Shown in pieces: positions 1-9,161 of a DNA stretch of 64,000 nucleotides. Positions within the stretch are counted from its first letter, which is position 1. Each line of letters opens with the position of its first letter. The stretch spans positions 737,759 to 801,758 of the forward strand of contig NW_006920869.1 in the NCBI RefSeq assembly GCF_000417875.1. The letters are read 5' to 3'. Position numbers and translations under genes: made by a program. Source of the stretch: Pseudozyma flocculosa PF-1 (lineage: Eukaryota; Basidiomycota; Ustilaginomycetes; Ustilaginales; Ustilaginaceae). The notes below the pieces were generated by a model. It saw only the letters and a list, made by a program, of their open reading frames with translations. It did not search any database and had not been told where the DNA came from.

Positions 1-1
1 C

Positions 2-790
2 CCAGATAAACGCTGCACCCTTTGCGTTGGGAGGGGTGTCAGATGCACAGTGACTATGGCGAGGGGTGTGAAGCGCCGGACTTGCGACACGTGTATAGAC
101 AGTCACAAGGTCTGTTCTGGCGTGGCCCGCGTCGATGCCATCATTGGGCCTCTGAGACACCGAGTCGATCGCACCCTCATCCGGTTCAGAAAGGAGTCTT
201 TGGCGAGGCGTTCGTCTATCCAGGACGCCGATGACACCGAGTCTCTGGTCGAGAAGCTCGCCGGAGGTGGAAGTTCTTCGGTCAACGAGGTCGATAGGGC
301 CGGAAAGGCCCCATCGGAACGTCACGCTGCAAAGAGGGCCAGGGCCACCATCTCGTCCGCACACAAGGGTATGCACAACGCAGAGCAAATTGACGGCAAT
401 TCGCGAGCTCGGGGCCAAAGCCACGCATCGTCGTCCCATCCGTCTCGTGGCAGTGACTGTGCTGCCTCCTCTCGCCCGCCGTCGATCCAGGAGCGCGTTC
501 GCGCCGAAGCCCCGTCTGCCGAGGTCGAGGTCGTAGAACCCCGTCCTGCTCGCAAGACGGCCACACAGCCACCGCAGGCCTCTGCTGGAGCCGCCCCCTC
601 GCGCTTCGAGTCGCTACTGGTCGATGCTGCAACAAGCCTGTCCGACCTTGCCCGGCTCGTTGACAGCAAGGACGACTACGACTACGAGGGAAAATGCACG
701 CTCTACCGACACGGCCTCGAGGCGATCGAGGCGAGGGTGCTGCTCGAAGCTGCCCATCTCGACGTCGAGCTCGACGGCTCGAGCGTTTGA
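2..790 (+). CDS. Zn2Cys6-like cysteine-cluster protein, 5' part outside window
   Basis: The reading frame is open from the first bases of the window to the TGA at 788-790, so the start codon lies upstream and 262 residues are visible. The first in-frame residues form CX2CX6CX12CX2CX6C (cysteine codons at 14, 23, 44, 83, 92 and 113), which fits the spacing of fungal Zn2Cys6 clusters, although the usual run of basic residues is weak. A low-complexity Ser/Ala/Arg middle follows, then a conserved C-terminal block of about 60 residues beginning RFESLLVDA and ending in a helix with LYRHGLEAIEAR. The next gene downstream is a clear paralogue in the same order of parts. A DNA-binding role is inferred from the cysteine spacing only; no other domain is recognised. 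The GTG at 50 and ATG at 56 are not credible starts because they would cut the cysteine cluster in half. Confidence 0.7.
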   Translation, partial: PDKRCTLCVGRGVRCTVTMARGVKRRTCDTCIDSHKVCSGVARVDAIIGPLRHRVDRTLIRFRKESLARRSSIQDADDTESLVEKLAGGGSSSVNEVDRAGKAPSERHAAKRARATISSAHKGMHNAEQIDGNSRARGQSHASSSHPSRGSDCAASSRPPSIQERVRAEAPSAEVEVVEPRPARKTATQPPQASAGAAPSRFESLLVDAATSLSDLARLVDSKDDYDYEGKCTLYRHGLEAIEARVLLEAAHLDVELDGSSV

Positions 791-1494
791 GCTCCGCGAT
801 TCAAATGATTCGATACTCCGAGCCCCTTCGCTTCTTGCAGCGACCTGCGACACCGCCGGCACCAGCATCGCCTCCGTAGTCGCGGGAAGATCGCCTCGGC
901 CCGTTCCTCTGACCTACAAGTGGCAGCTTCACACAGGCTAAGGACGCGGACCGTGGGCTTCCTCTGCCAGCCGAACACGACCAAGCCGCAGGCGACGTAC
1001 CAACCCGCTTTTGGCCCAGTAGACCCTTGTCGAAACGCAGGGCGCGGATGTGCTCTGTCGGAAGCTGCGTAGCCTGTCCGAGCGTTCGCCACCCTGCCGC
1101 TGTACTCTTCCTTGAGGTGCGCGCCCTTGATCGCCAGAGAAATACACGCAGACTTCGAGCTCGACCCGGTCCGCTTACTCAGCTCCTTTCGACACGCAGG
1201 CGGCCGTTTGAGCGGTGCATACGAGTGGGCCCTTTGTGTCAGCCGTCATGTTGAGCTTAGAAGAGCTTGATCAAAAGCCAAGAGGCGGCTCGGGCACGAG
1301 ACCGCTGGCCGGTCGGTCGGCGAGCAAGCGGTCGCCTATATACCTTGTTTGCGCCCCTGGCCGATCCCTTCACCCCCTAGGCCGATCCCTTCACCACCTA
1401 CCACCACCACGGCACCGCTCGTCTGTAGGCGATCACCGCAATCTCCATCCGTGCACACATTCGCCAGCACCTTTGAGCACCTTTGAAGCCCAGC
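791..1494. other. Intergenic gap between the two cysteine-cluster paralogues
   Basis: No coding frame with family resemblance was found. The only recognisable signal is a TATA-like element about 155 bases before the downstream start codon. Confidence 0.5.
1337..1342 (+). promoter_or_regulatory. TATA box of the second cysteine-cluster gene
   Basis: TATATA in the context GCCTATATACC, followed by a C/T-rich stretch leading to the ATG at 1495. Spacing to the start codon suits a short 5' leader. Confidence 0.45.
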
Positions 1495-2313
1495 ATGCCT
1501 CCCGTCCGTCGACCGCTCGAAAACCGCCGCGCTGGCCCGACCGTCGTTACATCGGACAACGGTGTCCGCATCATTCCCAGGAGGGACTGTTCGTTCTGCG
1601 CCGAGCACGGTCTCGCCTGCGAGATGAACCTCGTCACTATCAGAAACCTGACCAGGGTGTCTTGTGACTCCTGCCGCGCTCATCATAATATCTGCCCTGC
1701 TCAAGGAGCGTTCCGCAAGGCCAAGGCCCCGAAGATCGGAGAGATACGGCGCTGCCTGAAGAGGATCGACCAAGAGCGAGTCGCTGATTCCGACTTCAAC
1801 GACGACGATGATGTCGTTGAAGTGCTCGACGATGCCGGCGCCCAGAAGGGCGGCACACGACCGGCGGCCCGCCGCGCTGCCAAGAGGGCGAAGACGGCGA
1901 TTTCTTCCGCCTACGCTGAACTCAGCCCTCTCCTGCGTGAGGATGACCAGACGTCGCTCATCGCCCGCTCTCGTGCAGAATCAAGCTCCGCAGCCGCTCG
2001 AGCTCCGGCAAGCCAGGAGCGTCGAGACGCCCGATCGTGCTTCACCGAGGTCGAAGTCGTGGTCCCGCGCTCGGGACAGGGCAGCCGCGCGAGGCCCCGT
2101 GCATCCTCCTCCGGCGCTGGAAGGCGCTTCGAGACGCTCCTGGTCGATGCCACCGAGCTGATCTCGGACCTGATCCAGCTGGTCGAGGGCAAAGGCGACG
2201 ACGAGTACAAGCGCAAGTACAAAATGTACAAGCACGGGCTCGACGCTATCGATGCGCGGCTGCGCGTCGAAGCCGCCCATCTCGGTGTCGAGCTTCCCAC
2301 GTCGCAGACGTGA
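1495..2313 (+). CDS. Zn2Cys6-like cysteine-cluster protein, tandem paralogue
   Basis: Single-exon frame of 272 residues. ATG 1495 is chosen because the in-frame TTG at 1483 is not a eukaryotic start and a TATA box lies upstream. Residues 32-67 form CX2CX6CX14CX2CX6C; the linker is two residues longer than in the upstream paralogue and slightly beyond the classic Zn2Cys6 range. The middle is acidic (DDDDVVEVLDD near residues 100-115), then basic and disordered. The C-terminal 60 residues (RFETLLVDATELISDLIQ onward, with YKHGLDAIDARL) match the upstream gene closely. The same cysteine half-motif CDxC-x6-C occurs in both. A small nuclear or DNA-binding protein is possible but unproven; none of the usual fungal transcription factor middle-homology region is present. 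Both genes and a decayed third copy lie head to tail. Confidence 0.7.
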   Translation: MPPVRRPLENRRAGPTVVTSDNGVRIIPRRDCSFCAEHGLACEMNLVTIRNLTRVSCDSCRAHHNICPAQGAFRKAKAPKIGEIRRCLKRIDQERVADSDFNDDDDVVEVLDDAGAQKGGTRPAARRAAKRAKTAISSAYAELSPLLREDDQTSLIARSRAESSSAAARAPASQERRDARSCFTEVEVVVPRSGQGSRARPRASSSGAGRRFETLLVDATELISDLIQLVEGKGDDEYKRKYKMYKHGLDAIDARLRVEAAHLGVELPTSQT

Positions 2314-2749
2314 TCAACCGTCAACCTGTCCGAGGCCCAAAAGACGTCTGAGCACGCGGCGTCTCCATGATCAACAAGTCCCAGCAATTCGATCGTCTCG
2401 TTTGCTGCCTATCCACGGCGCTACTACGCCTCGCCATCTTCGTCATCCCAATGGCAAGCCCCTACGCAAGCACGCTCGCCTTGTAGTCATCTTCGTCCTT
2501 CATGGCTACAAGCACCCACGGCGTTTCTCTCTACTCAGGCTCAGCGACAGAACGATAGCAGCGCCGAAGCCGGACGATTACGACCGTCTCGCGACCTGGC
2601 TTGGCATACGTCCTCGACGCATTCCCAGCATCCCTGCCCGCCAAGGCTTTTGGTTGAGGTCCCAGAACTCTGTCCCTTGATGAGGCCCGTCGTGGCCGAC
2701 GCATGTACCGCCAGAAGTAAAATCGTGCAGAGCTCCACTTGTAAAGCTG
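2314..2749. other. Intergenic gap before the decayed third copy
   Basis: Stops occur in all frames after short runs and no N-terminal cysteine block resembling the neighbours could be found here. It may be eroded sequence of a third family member but nothing recognisable remains. Confidence 0.4.
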
Positions 2750-2875
2750 TTCGAGCCATCATCGTGCCCGATGCCTTCCCACCCTGCCCAGCTTGTCGAT
2801 TGCACAGGCAATCATGAAAACAGAGGCAAGCGCCAGCTGTACATGCATGGTCTCAAGATGTTCAAGGTAGAGTAA
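2750..2875 (+). pseudogene. Decayed C-terminal fragment of a third cysteine-cluster paralogue
   Basis: Translating 2750-2875 gives a stretch beginning LFEP and continuing AQLVDC, then GKRQLYMHGLKMF before a TAA at 2873. This lines up residue by residue with ARLVDS...GKCTLYRHGLEAI of the first gene and IQLVEG...KYKMYKHGLDAI of the second, with a net loss of about three residues between the FE and QLVD blocks. The matching DNA (CCTGCCCAGCTTGTCGAT against CCTTGCCCGGCTCGTTGAC) supports common descent. An in-frame stop at 2681 and the lack of any cysteine block upstream show that it is broken. I infer a third tandem copy that has lost its 5' part. Confidence 0.6.
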
Positions 2876-3236
2876 CGGATTCGGCGGAGAGAGAGAGAGA
2901 TGGGTGGATGAGATTGCCAATGACGTCCTGCGAGGCTGCCAATAGGCTGACAGCGACGAAAGCGACGCTCATTATGATGGACTTCATCGTGGATCAAAAA
3001 AGGGGCAGGGGGAGAAATGGAGTGAGGCGGGCTTAGAGAGATAGGAGGCTACATACGTGGCTGGAGAGATGAGGGGAGCGATCAGCGACTCGAGCTCCTT
3101 CATCCATATATACCTTCACTGGTCCGCCTCAGTCCGTAAGGCCCGCTCACGTCGAGGGTGTAGAGCCTCGGGTTGCAAGCCTAAGGGCCTCGAGGATGGT
3201 CGGGCAAAATCTCGAGATCGTACTTGAACGGGAGTA
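2876..3236. other. Intergenic gap
   Basis: Contains an isolated TATATA at about 3107-3112 and a GA-rich run (GAGAGAGAGAGA near 2889). No gene is supported. Confidence 0.4.
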
Positions 3237-3859
3237 CTAGCGTCGATTGTCGTACGTCACCTCCATCATAGGCATCAGCGGGATGGCATGAGCCTCATCG
3301 CCGTCGACTGCACGAATAGGGGTTGGGAAGCAGCGAAAACACCGGCAACAGCGAAGGTCAGCCCAGCTACCTCAGAGCAACGCTGAAGGCTGCAGGACGT
3401 CGGTATTAGTTTGCACTTACGGATGAGGTTGTACTGGTGATTCTTTTCAGGATGCTCGGTCCGAAAGTAGGCGAGCTGCTCATAAGCCAAGTACGCGTTC
3501 ACGTCCTTGCCGCCGAGAGGCACGATCGCGTAGCAGTACCCGCTTCTAACTTGCTGTTTGACGACGTAGACTCCATCATCACGTTTCAGGCGCCAAGTAG
3601 GGGTGTGACCAGGCTTGGGGCTCCCCTTTCCTTCGAAGCAGAGGAAGCCAGGCGCTGCCTCGTTCTGATGGTTGAGGAAGTCTGACTGGACGGAGAACCT
3701 TCCCACGCCCTTGATGTCATTGTAGGACCACGTCCTCCAGGTCTTTTCCACCGGCACGATCTCGCCGGACGTGTAGGTAGGAGGAGGGGTCTTCGGTACG
3801 GTCTGCTTGGCATAGACAGACGCGGCGACGAGGTGAAAAACGGCAAGAACGACTTTCAT
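3237..3859 (-). CDS. Small secreted two-cysteine protein (family member A)
   Basis: Two exons on the minus strand, 3421-3859 and 3237-3307, separated by a 113-nt GTAAGT...CAG intron; the product is 169 residues. It starts with a clear signal peptide (MKVVLAVFHLVAASVYA, residues 1-17). The mature protein has two cysteines, in FLCFEG and SGYCYA, and a PTW block between them. A second secreted protein transcribed divergently from 5105 aligns across its whole length, with the same two cysteines, the same intron position and phase after a conserved LI, and exactly the same length. The C-terminus is uncertain: the chosen acceptor, CAG before TCGACGGC, matches the one in the paralogue, but a stretch reading LVLPFKYDLE lies downstream in the +1 frame and resembles the paralogue's YVLGNFKFYK. 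Function unknown; an effector-like or cell-surface role is possible. Confidence 0.65.
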
Positions 3860-3995
3860 CTTGAACAGGGCTAATATGATCGTCGGTGCAAGCTGCTGAG
3901 GATGAGGTGATGTGTAGGGCTCTTTTGTCCCTGAAGGCCGTCTGTGTGTGTGTGAGAGAGGGGAGGCATGAATCGCCAGCTCAGCGTCGGCCCCC

Positions 3996-4001
3996 TTATA
4001 C
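3996..4001 (-). promoter_or_regulatory. TATA box of secreted protein A
   Basis: Minus-strand GTATAAGG about 137 bases upstream of the ATG at 3859, followed by a C/T-rich leader. Confidence 0.5.
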
Positions 4002-4982
4002 GCTCTCGAGGCTACACTGACTGTGCCAGCGCGAGCCACAAGTGGAACGGCGGGGAAAGGCGCCCACCGCCGAAGTGCGCCTCGGGGCAGGTGGGTGATA
4101 CAGAGATAGGTATGAGAGACGGGTCTGGGCCTAAAGGCGCGCTGGGAATCAGCCCACCGAGGCGGGTATGCTCAGAGTATGCTCGGGAGAATCGAGCATG
4201 CTCGAGAAACGTGAGTATGCAGTCAGGCAAGGGGTGGGTGGCAGAGAGCTCGCGGGACCGAAGCTACAGCGAGACACCCCACATCGTCTGTCCAGAGTCA
4301 CTGTCATGGTGGGTGTCGCCTGCATCGGTCAAGTCCAAGTCCTATCGCAGCAGGTGCCAGAGAGGACCGGGCGACCTGTTGTTCTGTAGATCTTGCTGTA
4401 CACCTCGCGCCGGTCATGGTTGCAAAGCGCACCGCATGCCCTTGTACGCCCACATGCGTGTGGGGCCGTTGGGAAGAAGTGTACGTGGGTGGCTCGGTCT
4501 GGCTTGACCTGCATCTCGGCCGGCGACCCACTCTATCGGGAGCAGCAGCTTCCCAGCTCGTACGGCACTTCACGTCTCAGTCCTGTCGTGGTCTACCCTC
4601 GTCTCAGGCCCAAGACTGCATGTATCAGCTCGACGTGAGATCGACCCGGTCTTCCTGAATGGTCGGTGCGCCCAGTGTGCAGCTGTGCAAAGAGGATCTG
4701 TGCCGCTGACCGACCCCGACGCCCAGCAACCCTTGTTCGACCCACATGGTGGGCGCTTTGGCCTGCAAGCAGGTAACCCACCCGTCCCTCGGAACACCTT
4801 GATGCTCCTGGGCGGCATCATCAGCATTGCGGAGTGCAACAACCGGGCCACCCCACTCGTCGTCAAGACTACAGCCGTCCAAGCGGCGCGAGCTGTCGTC
4901 CAACCCACCTTGACATTCTCGCGGCACGACATCTGGAGACCATGCTAGGGGGAGCTATCTGAGGGCAGCGATCCGACAAGTG

Positions 4983-4989
4983 TATAAAA
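4983..4989 (+). promoter_or_regulatory. TATA box of secreted protein B
   Basis: TATAAAA about 116 bases upstream of ATG 5105, followed by a pyrimidine-rich leader typical of a fungal transcription start. Confidence 0.6.
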
Positions 4990-5104
4990 CCGCGACGAAG
5001 CTCGCCTCTTTCGAACGACCAGATCCATCATCCCTTTGCCCGCCTCCAACCCCCCTCCTCCCCAGACCTCTGTGCACCACAACCCCGCTCCTGTCCAGCC
5101 CACC

Positions 5105-5706
5105 ATGAGATCGATCTTGACCGCCTTTGCCGCTGCGGCCATGCTGCTCGTCAGCTGCCGCGCGGCGGAGGACTATGCCACCGCAGCAGCCTACGACGTC
5201 ACCCAGAACGGCCGCATGATCGGTCAAGTCACGGTCATCACTGATCTCAATTCCAATCCCAAGGAGCCGGCTTACCAGTTCTGCTTCGGCGAACCGATCG
5301 CTGGCGGCAACGGTGGCCAGGGTGGACAGAAGGACCAGGGCGGCAAGCACAGCAACGGCGGCAAGCACAGCAAGCGCCAGCAGCAGCCGGCTGGACCCAC
5401 GTGGTCCATTGAGCGCGTCGAAAAGGACCACAACGAGAAGGTCGTCATTGCTACTGGAGCCCCCTTCGGATACTGTTACCCGGGCAACTGGGACCCGAAC
5501 CAGCCGCAGCGCCAGGCGCTCTCCGAGCTCGAGGCCAACTTCCCGCGTTTCCACTACCGCCTTATTTGTGAGTCAGTGGCCCGGAAGCTCTTTAAATATG
5601 ACGGTGGCGCGTTCTGACAGAGCACCCGCCTCCTTGCTATCCGACGATCGCGTTGGCAGTCGAGGGCAAGTCGTACGTCCTTGGCAACTTCAAGTTCTAC
5701 AAGTGA
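5105..5706 (+). CDS. Small secreted two-cysteine protein (family member B)
   Basis: Two exons, 5105-5567 and 5660-5706, with a 92-nt GTGAGT...CAG intron, give 169 residues. Residues 1-20 form a signal peptide (MRSILTAFAAAAMLLVSCRA). The mature chain has two cysteines, in QFCFGE and FGYCYP, with a Gly/Lys/Gln-rich insert and a KR dibasic site (KHSKRQQQ) between them, then a PTWSIER block. It is a diverged paralogue of the protein encoded divergently at 3237-3859. The acceptor at 5659 is chosen because the nearer acceptor at 5625 would create an immediate stop, while this one continues into FEGKSYVLGNFKFYK, mirroring its partner. No database family is recognised. Likely secreted and lineage-restricted; an effector role is only inference. 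Confidence 0.7.
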
Positions 5707-5919
5707 GACTCGTGGCGACATGGCGAAGGCGGGCCGGCCGCGCGTTCCGAGGCCACTACAGCTTCTTTGGCTTCCCGTACTCAATGTCTGCTCGCTCATC
5801 GTCTCTGTCGCTATCAGCCGTGCTCATGTTTTTAAATCGATGATTCGACTCGCCATTCAGACGGCTCAGGTTGTGTGAATCCAGTTTCGGTCAGGGCAAG
5901 GTCGTGCGACGCTGGCGCC

Positions 5920-8648
5920 TCAACCCATTCTGAAGTTGGCCGGGTACACCTGGGCCGGCCTCCACCACGGACAGGGGCAGGGCTCGTCCGCATCCTCGTG
6001 CAGGTGGTGTCGAGCCGACGATTCTGACGCCGCAGAGTCGCGTCGCTGGGAGCGGGTCGGTAGCGCAGAGGTGAGGACGGGGAACTGCGCCGTGCCGCGG
6101 TCCAGCAGCGCCAGCGCCTCCTGCACCGCCTCGCGCTCGACGAGGATACGGCGTCGTTTCGACTCGCGCGTCGCCATCGAGGAGTGCCCGCCTGCCGCGA
6201 TGGAGTCCAGGTCCATCTCGTCATCTCGCTCCCTCTTGATCGACGCCGCCTGAGATACGCTCATGTCAGAGGTCGTATGGAGCAGCTTGGGCACTGGGCC
6301 GTCGCCGGTGGCCGTGCGTCCGTGTGTGGTCTTGGTGGCTCGATCGTGCGATTCGACATTGGCAGTCGAAGTGCGGCGGAGCGGCTCGATCTCCACGCTG
6401 GCTGCGCGCGCCGCACGCTGTGCCTCACGTTCGCCCAGCAGGGGAGAATGAATCGATCCGCTCCGCCTGGAGACCACCTCGGCGAGCAGGTCCAGACCGC
6501 CTTGCCACTGGTTGAAGCGCGGATGGGCTCGGATCTGCCTCCACGCCGATGGGATCGTCTCGGTCTGATGGCGTGGCGAGACGCCGGCGTAAGATGACGG
6601 CGTGGTGGGTGGGGCCAGGTGTCGCGGGTCGGTAGACGACGACGGCGCGAGGTGGCCCGTCGTGCTGAATCTGCCCAACGCCGGGCGCTGCAGCGCTCCG
6701 ACCTTCTGCGGTGTTGTGCCACTGCCGCTCCTCGGGCGGGATGCGAGCGGTACCGCGTTGCCGGCGTCCCACGAGGTGAAGGCAGCCTGTCCACCCTGCA
6801 CGCTGTTGGTCACGGCCTCGCAGAACGCTGCTAGACCCGGGTCTCCAGAGCAGGCGCCACAGGAACTCGGATCGCCGGTACAGACTGGCTCAAAGGGCTC
6901 GGACGCGGCTGTCGACAGCTGCAGGTCCGCCGGCCGATTTGACGTCGACGAGACGCCGCTGTTGAAGGACTGCTCTGCTGATGCTGGCACCGTGTACCAG
7001 AGTCGCTTTTTGGGCTGCAGCGGCTTTGCTCTTTCCGGTACGGCAGCGTTGCGAGGCGTCGAGGTCGGGCATACGGTTGGCGCCTCCTCCGAGGGTGGAA
7101 TCGTGTACCAGAGGCGTTTGCGACCGAGCTGGCTACCGGAAGCGGCGGCATTGGTGAGCGCGTCGATGCGCATGTTGGGGTTCTGCTTCTCGACCGGCTC
7201 CATCGTCGCGTCCCTCGGTTGCCGTAGGGGCACGGCGTCCGAGCTCGCCGAAGTGCGACCCGTGGGCCCTTTGGCGATGTGCACCGACTTGGGGCTATCG
7301 TCCTTTTCGCTGCTGTCGAGGTTGAGGAAGTCGTCTGCACAGACGCACGGCGATGCTTCCGTGCAGAAGCCGCAGCCTCCTTCGATGTGGATCGCGTGGT
7401 CTTGACCCATCAGCGGGGGCGAAAGTGTAGCGCTTGCTCTCGAAGGAGGTTCTGCAATCATGGGCGGCTGGATGCTCCAGAGCGGAGCCGAGGGCACCGT
7501 TGAGGGAGCGATCGGTCGCTTCAGCGATATGGGCATCGCTTCCTTCTCGAGGCCATCTTGTGGGAGCGAACGTGCAGGTGCAGCTTGGGTGGTGGCCCTT
7601 GCTGGAACAACGGGAGCCGGCATCGAGGGTTGGGCCGACACCGGTGCGGATATTGGTGTCCTGGCTGCCACTTCGTCGGCGAATCGCACCCCGCCCTTGG
7701 AAGCGACAGGCGCGTTTTTGCTGCTTCCCGGCACGGTGAGGACGCCCTTGCGAGGAGCAGCCTTGGGCTTCGCTTCGTGGGCCGGAGCCTTGCAGCCCGG
7801 ACCGTTCCTGGATGCTGCGAGGGGCGCTGGTAGCTTGGCGCCTGCTCGAACTGACGCGGCAAAGGTTTCAAGCTGGCGCACTTTTTCCTTGAGGCCGGCG
7901 TTCTCCCTCTTGAGGGCATCGTTCTCGTCCTTGAGTCGTTTGGCCGCCTTTTGTATTTCGACGGAGCGGTCGATTTCGGCCTTTTCGTAAGCGGCCACCT
8001 TGGCTTCCAGGTCGGCCAGGTACATCTGCTTGCGTTCGCGGAATGCCCGCTGCGATGCCCTGTTTTGCGCCTTGCGTTTCTGTTGCCGCCGGAGGTCACC
8101 GTCGGGCAGACAGCAGGTCGGATGAGGGCGTCAGCGTTGCGCAGGAAGAAGATACGAATCGTGCAGGCGCAGCTTACAGTCGGTGGCTCCGTCTCGCTCG
8201 GTTTCCTGCCCGGCTTCGCCCTGGCTGGTAGGACCCATTCCTTGCTCGGCTGTATAGACGAGCCGCCAGCGCTCTTCTTCTCGGGATTGCCATCGGCAGG
8301 GGGCGAGCTAGCATTGCTGGGGGTGGTCGGTGTTGGGATGAGTGAGCTCGGGGGCGGCCTCGTCACTGCAGGAGTGGAGCCCGTCTCGGGCGCAGGTGCG
8401 AGGGCAGGGGCGGGCTTGGACGATGCTGGGGGACGTGGAGCGAGGGCGACGCCGTTCGCTAGGCGCTTGCTTGGACCAGGTGTGGCGGCAGCAGATGTCA
8501 AAGGTTGGGGCGCAATGACGGTCTGCATGCTCGAGGATGGGACAGGTGCGATGGCGATGGGACGAGCGGCGAGTGGCTGGGGCCGGATGGCGGCAGGCGG
8601 CCGTGCGGCCAGCGGCCTAGGTGATGAGGTGGCGACCGGGGTGGCCAT
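5920..8648 (-). CDS. hapX: HapX-type bZIP iron-homeostasis regulator
   Basis: Two exons, 8178-8648 and 5920-8079, with a 98-nt GTAAGC...CAG intron, give 876 residues. Residues 135-150 carry SKEWVLPARAKPGRKP, the Hap4-like segment through which HapX proteins bind the CCAAT-binding complex. The splice junction leads directly into the basic region KRKAQNRASQRAFRERK (158-174) and a coiled coil to about residue 230. Cysteine-rich blocks follow: CGFC-x5-CVC at 393-404 and CTGDPSSCGAC...FC at 557-577. RLWYT(I/V)PxS occurs twice, at about 479 and 516. In known fungi HapX represses iron-consuming pathways when iron is scarce and activates vacuolar storage when iron is high, sensing Fe-S clusters through these cysteines. 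Two ATCWGATAA boxes upstream suggest control by the GATA iron repressor (SreA/Urbs1/Fep1). The order Hap4 motif, bZIP, cysteine blocks is diagnostic. Confidence 0.92.
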
Positions 8649-9133
8649 GCTTGCTGCGGTCGGCCGTCGGGTATACTGGGTCGCCTTGTTGGTTGTACCG
8701 AGGCAGAACGGAGGGAGTCCTCTGGTAGCGTCGACGAGCGCTGCAGTGTCGAAGGCCTGCGGGACTAGATCGTCGACGGTGTCCGTGGACGGTGGAGATG
8801 GATGCGATGGAGGTGGTGACGGTCTGACGAGGAGGAGCCAGCGGTTGGCATTTGCTGAGAGGAACGAGCAGAGCGGTGATGGCGGGACAATGACTGGGCG
8901 ATCGAGGCGTTATCAGATTGCGGAGGAGATTGGCGCTGCCCCTCTGAGCAGCGAATCAGGCGTGGACAGGGTAGGTTCGAAGGTGCGAGGCGATGAGCAA
9001 GAGGAGCGAAGGAAAGGCTGCTGGCGCATGCGCGCCAAAGCCAAGCAAGGCCCCGGGGCGGGCAGGCAGAGAGGCAGGCAGGCAGGGCTGCTGGCAAGCC
9101 GAGCCAGGCCAAGCGAGGGCCCGCCCGCGTTCA
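8649..9133. other. hapX promoter-proximal region
   Basis: About 490 bases upstream of the hapX start, ending at the GATA boxes. GGCA tetranucleotide runs lie at 9061-9090 and GCCAGGCC at 9103-9110. No gene seen. Confidence 0.4.
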
Positions 9134-9161
9134 ATCTGATAAAAATCCCGCCATCAGATAA
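9134..9161 (+). promoter_or_regulatory. Tandem ATCWGATAA iron-GATA boxes upstream of hapX
   Basis: ATCTGATAA at 9134-9142 and ATCAGATAA at 9153-9161, both perfect matches to the consensus bound by fungal iron-regulatory GATA factors (SreA/Fep1/Urbs1 family). They are in the same orientation, 19 bases apart, 486-513 bases upstream of the hapX ATG. In several fungi hapX transcription is repressed through such a site when iron is plentiful. No other gene start is nearby. Confidence 0.7.

Larger units (their letters stand above)
3860..5104. other. Shared divergent promoter region of the secreted pair
   Basis: This 1.2-kb region separates two head-to-head secreted-protein genes. TATA-like elements sit on each flank (3996-4001 for the minus gene, 4983-4989 for the plus gene). 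Short imperfect repeats around GAGTATGC/GAGCATGC occur at 4165-4220. The ORFs within it show no family resemblance and are not called. Confidence 0.5.
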
